Source of the DNA: Wenyingzhuangia marina
Lineage (GTDB): Bacteria > Bacteroidota > Bacteroidia > Flavobacteriales > Flavobacteriaceae
Direction of reading: 5' to 3'
Length of the DNA stretch: 64,000 bases
NCBI RefSeq assembly: GCF_900130035.1
Contig: NZ_FQXQ01000005.1
Coordinates: 110,726 to 174,725 of the forward strand
The notes under the pieces: model-generated
Seen by the model: the letters and a program-made list of their open reading frames with translations, nothing else
What the model was told of the DNA's origin: nothing
Database searches by the model: none
Shown here: positions 63,124 through 64,000 of the stretch, one piece after another
Layout of the letters: the number at the start of each line of letters is the position of its first letter
Numbering within the stretch: the stretch's first letter is position 1
Made by a program: the position numbers and the translations under genes

Positions 63124-63999
63124 CTATTTTGTTGCTCTTCTAATTAAATACTGTCCGTATTCATTTTTCTTCATTTCTTGTCCCAAAGCTAACAATTGCT
63201 CTTGGCTTATGTAACCTTTTTCAAAGGCAATTTCTTCTATACAAGCGACTTTTAAACCCTGTCTTTTTTCTATGGTATGAATAAAGTTAGAAGCTTCTAA
63301 CATAGATTCATGTGTTCCTGTATCTAACCAAGCATAACCACGTCCCATTACTTGTACGTTTAATTCTTTATTTTTTAAGTAAGCTTGATTTACACTGGTG
63401 ATTTCTAATTCTCCTCTTTCGCTTGGCACTACAGCTTCTGCAATTTTAATGACATTATTAGGATAAAAATACAAACCAGAAACCGCATAATTACTCTTTG
63501 GATTTTTAGGCTTTTCTTCTATGCTTAAAGCTGTTTTGTTTTCATCAAAGTCAACAACACCATAACGTTCAGCATCATTTACATAATAACCAAAAATAGT
63601 GGCTTTGTTTTCGTTTTTAGCATTTTCAATAGCACTAGAAAGTAGTTTGATGAAACCTTGTCCATGAAAAATATTATCTCCTAAAATAAGAGCAACATCA
63701 TTAGTTCCAATAAATTCTTTCCCTATAATAAAAGCTTGAGCCAATCCTTCTGGATTGGGTTGTACTTCGTATGAAAGTTTAATTCCAAGTTGGCTTCCAT
63801 CTCCTAAAAGATTGATAAATCGGTCTTGATCTTCGGGTGTTGTAATGATTAAAATATCCTTGATTCCAGCAAGCATCAAAACAGATAAAGGATAATAAAT
63901 CATGGGCTTGTCATAGATAGCCAATAATTGTTTGGAGGTTGCTTTGGTGAGTGGATACAATCTGGTTCCAGATCCTCCGGCTAATATAATTCCTTTCAT
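63124..63999 (-). CDS. rfbA: Glucose-1-phosphate thymidylyltransferase
   Basis: First step of dTDP-L-rhamnose synthesis, joining dTTP and glucose-1-phosphate. The gene is complete: 291 residues from the ATG at 63999, with the nucleotide-binding [30 protein letters not shown] and [16 protein letters not shown]. First gene of the four visible rfb genes; the promoter, if directly upstream, is beyond the window edge. Rhamnose would go to O-antigen or other surface glycans, but no glycosyltransferases are in view. Confidence 0.97.
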   Translation of the reverse strand: MKGIILAGGSGTRLYPLTKATSKQLLAIYDKPMIYYPLSVLMLAGIKDILIITTPEDQDRFINLLGDGSQLGIKLSYEVQPNPEGLAQAFIIGKEFIGTNDVALILGDNIFHGQGFIKLLSSAIENAKNENKATIFGYYVNDAERYGVVDFDENKTALSIEEKPKNPKSNYAVSGLYFYPNNVIKIAEAVVPSERGELEITSVNQAYLKNKELNVQVMGRGYAWLDTGTHESMLEASNFIHTIEKRQGLKVACIEEIAFEKGYISQEQLLALGQEMKKNEYGQYLIRRATK

Positions 64000-64000
64000 A

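Noticed and set aside
60693..63999. A larger surface-glycan cluster in the window
   Set aside because: Only the four dTDP-rhamnose genes are seen; no glycosyltransferase, flippase or polymerase gene is present before the window ends.

Overview
The window looks like chromosomal DNA of a marine-type Flavobacteriaceae (phylum Bacteroidota). The evidence is the low GC content, the near absence of Shine-Dalgarno sequences, and repeated promoter boxes of the Bacteroidota type (-7 TAnnTTTG, once with a well-spaced -33 TTTG). Gene content agrees: the purH-mreBCD-mrdA-rodA order, exosortase XrtF with its partner, the cyoE/caa3 oxidase assembly cluster, DUF5606, DUF5522 and DUF1684 proteins, and a zinc-free ribosomal protein L36. 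No insertion sequence, prophage, CRISPR array or rRNA gene was seen.

Layout. 1-6.3 kb: assimilatory sulfate reduction on the + strand (3' end of cysD, cysN, a sulfite reductase fused to a HEPN-like domain, two siroheme synthesis genes, a thioredoxin reductase-like ferredoxin-NADP reductase). 6.3-12.7 kb: small housekeeping and conserved hypothetical genes, including a 2Fe-2S ferredoxin, AIM24-like, DUF1684, DUF5522 and DUF4197 proteins, a BtuF-like protein and pyrF. 12.7-19.8 kb: the cell-shape operon on the - strand, headed by purH. 19.9-24.6 kb: XrtF and its partner, two convergent DMT-type permeases, mgtE, rsmA and a small CxxC membrane protein. 24.7-29.6 kb: cytochrome c oxidase subunits III and IV, heme O synthase and assembly factors (DUF420, SCO and a SCO-like protein without copper-binding cysteines). 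29.8-33.0 kb: two identical tRNA-Leu(TAA) genes, then a two-gene pectin-type module (GH28 and DUF4861 lipoproteins) bracketed by near-identical terminators. 33-39 kb: SIMPL, JmjC-like cupin, RluA-type pseudouridine synthase, PhnA, rlmB, a 21-copy heptamer array and a BamA/TamA-type outer-membrane protein.

39.2-56.7 kb holds the str, S10, spc and alpha ribosomal operons on the + strand (rpsL to rplQ, with fusA, secY, infA, rpmJ and rpoA). They are split after rpsJ by a strong terminator and a new promoter with a long leader. Several unusually long spacers inside the otherwise compact cluster (before rpsH, rpsD and rplQ) contain inverted repeats and are candidate regulatory RNAs. 56.7-64 kb: carA, a hotdog thioesterase, mazG, DUF5606, def, and the complete dTDP-rhamnose operon rfbA-rfbC-rfbD-rfbB on the - strand.

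Most of the window is core genome. The points most worth a second look are the sulfite reductase-HEPN fusion, the SCO-like protein lacking copper ligands, XrtF with no known substrate, the heptamer array, the structured ribosomal spacers, and several -7 boxes so close to start codons that the mRNAs may be leaderless. No wholly new system could be established from sequence alone.
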